In this document: piece after piece, positions 5,085 to 5,847 of the stretch | Numbering within the stretch: position 1 is the first letter of the stretch | Layout of the letters: the number at the start of each line of letters is the position of its first letter | Assembly (NCBI GenBank): GCA_025361465.1 | Contig: JANYAG010000046.1 | Coordinates: forward strand, 1-5,847 | Direction: 5' to 3' | Length of the DNA: 5,847 nt | From: Gemmatimonadota bacterium | GTDB taxonomy: Bacteria; Gemmatimonadota; Gemmatimonadetes; Gemmatimonadales; GWC2-71-9 | The notes under the pieces: generated by a model | What the model was told of the DNA's origin: nothing | Databases searched by the model: none | The model's input: the letters and a program-made list of their open reading frames with translations, nothing else | Made by a program: the position numbers and the translations under genes

Positions 5085-5847
5085 TCAGTTGCCCCCGGCG
5101 ATGCGCAGGCGCACGATTCGTGGCGTCGCCGTGCGGTCGTGCTGGTCTCCGGCCACGACGGTCAGCGTGACAATCCCGTGCTTGCCGCCGTTCAGCGCGT
5201 CCCGCAACTCCGCTTCGCTGCGAACCGGCTTTCCCTCGATTTCGGTGATGACGTCAGCCGGTCGGCCGCAGGCATCGGCGGGGCAGAGCTTTTCCTCGGC
5301 CGGGGCGCCCTCCTTGATCGAACGGATCAGGAGGCCCTTCGTGGCCGGTGGCAGGAAGCTCTGGGCCGCCAGGGTCGGCGTGAGCGGCTCGACCGTGAGG
5401 CCCAGCAGGTTCTTGCCGGTGTCGGGGGTGCCCTTCGGGGCCGGAGTCTCCGGCGCTGCTGGCGCATCGGGCGTGGCCGAACCGGCGACACCGGCCAGAC
5501 GCACGGTGAAGTCATGCTTGCCGTCGCCGCGCATCACCTCGACCCGAACCGTCTCACCCGCGTGCCGGAAGCCGACCACCTGCTGGAGCTGGGCGACATA
5601 ACGGACTGGCTGCCCATCGATCGACGTGATCACATCGCCGGGCTTCATCCCTGCCTTCTCGGCCGGCGACTCTTCGCCCGGCGGGAAGCGGTCGAGCTTG
5701 ACCCCGACGATCGAGTCGAGCCCGACGTAGGCGGCGTCCTCGGCGGTGACATCGGTCACCAGGACTCGCAAGCCGGCACGCTCCACCCTGCCGTGCTCGA
5801 TGATCTGCTGCATCACGTTGCGCGCCAGGTCGATCGGCACCGCGAAG
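5085..5847 (-). CDS. HtrA/DegQ-like serine protease, C-terminal PDZ1-PDZ2 part (5'-truncated by window edge)
   Basis: This is the C-terminal 253 residues of a probable periplasmic, trypsin-like protease or chaperone that handles damaged envelope proteins; the catalytic domain is right of the window. The visible start, FAVPIDLARNVMQQIIEHGRV, is the typical end of an HtrA protease domain (SIGFAIP...), so the in-frame GTG at 5840 is an internal Val. Counting that Val as 1, PDZ1 spans about 23-115 (AEKAGMKPGDVITSIDGQPV at 60-79). An Ala/Pro/Thr linker follows at 119-141. PDZ2 spans about 145-249 (ADVITEIEGKPV at 195-206), and the protein ends just after it. PDZ2 is atypical: the usual xGLxxGDVI loop is replaced by LCPADACGRPADVI, with Cys186 and Cys191. 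A 13-bp-stem terminator follows the stop. The protease identity is inferred from the PDZ pair and the residual linker motif; a different PDZ-containing S1C family member is possible. Confidence 0.85.
   Translation of the reverse strand, partial: FAVPIDLARNVMQQIIEHGRVERAGLRVLVTDVTAEDAAYVGLDSIVGVKLDRFPPGEESPAEKAGMKPGDVITSIDGQPVRYVAQLQQVVGFRHAGETVRVEVMRGDGKHDFTVRLAGVAGSATPDAPAAPETPAPKGTPDTGKNLLGLTVEPLTPTLAAQSFLPPATKGLLIRSIKEGAPAEEKLCPADACGRPADVITEIEGKPVRSEAELRDALNGGKHGIVTLTVVAGDQHDRTATPRIVRLRIAGGN

Noticed and set aside
5089..5601. A 170-codon + strand open frame
   Set aside because: It lies antisense to the PDZ-domain gene, whose reading frame has clear family motifs and a proper terminator.

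Overview
The window is GC-rich bacterial chromosome, densely coding, with short gaps and no transposase, integrase, phage or CRISPR signal. The two small lipoproteins, the HtrA-type protease with double PDZ domains and the overall base and codon use suggest a Gram-negative-type, high-GC lineage. Gemmatimonadota is my best guess, but it rests on general style rather than a marker gene.

Left part (1-2279, + strand): the 3' three quarters of an ornithine aminotransferase gene (rocD) overlaps by four bases (ATGA) a complete gene for a P-loop protein of the cyclic 2,3-diphosphoglycerate synthetase / COG2403-type predicted GTPase family. The overlap implies one operon and translational coupling. 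Ornithine aminotransferase is an arginine/ornithine/proline enzyme, so the nucleotide-binding partner may serve that pathway. Its true reaction in bacteria is not established.

Middle (2280-4351, + strand): a 123-base gap with weak terminator-like structure is followed by a small lipoprotein of unknown function. Next comes a strong hairpin, then a fragment resembling the 3' end of a tRNA (minus strand), and then a complete peptidase T gene (pepT, aminotripeptidase) with every expected zinc ligand. RocD and PepT both fit a lifestyle using peptides and amino acids.

Right part (4352-5847): a complete tRNA-Leu(UAG) gene on the minus strand converges on pepT. A 131-base gap with two GC hairpins separates it from a second small lipoprotein gene on the + strand. 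A 13-bp-stem terminator lies between that gene and the convergent minus-strand gene, which encodes the C-terminal PDZ1-PDZ2 part of an HtrA/DegQ-like periplasmic protease and runs off the right edge.

The most unusual structure is a 35-base imperfect direct repeat (31/35 identical). It consists of the last 35 bases of tRNA-Leu and the tRNA-like fragment 1450 bases away, and the pair brackets pepT. This resembles the footprint of a past tRNA-targeted insertion or duplication, although no recombinase remains in view. I did not find a convincing new multi-gene system here. The rocD-coupled GTPase-like gene is the best functional lead.
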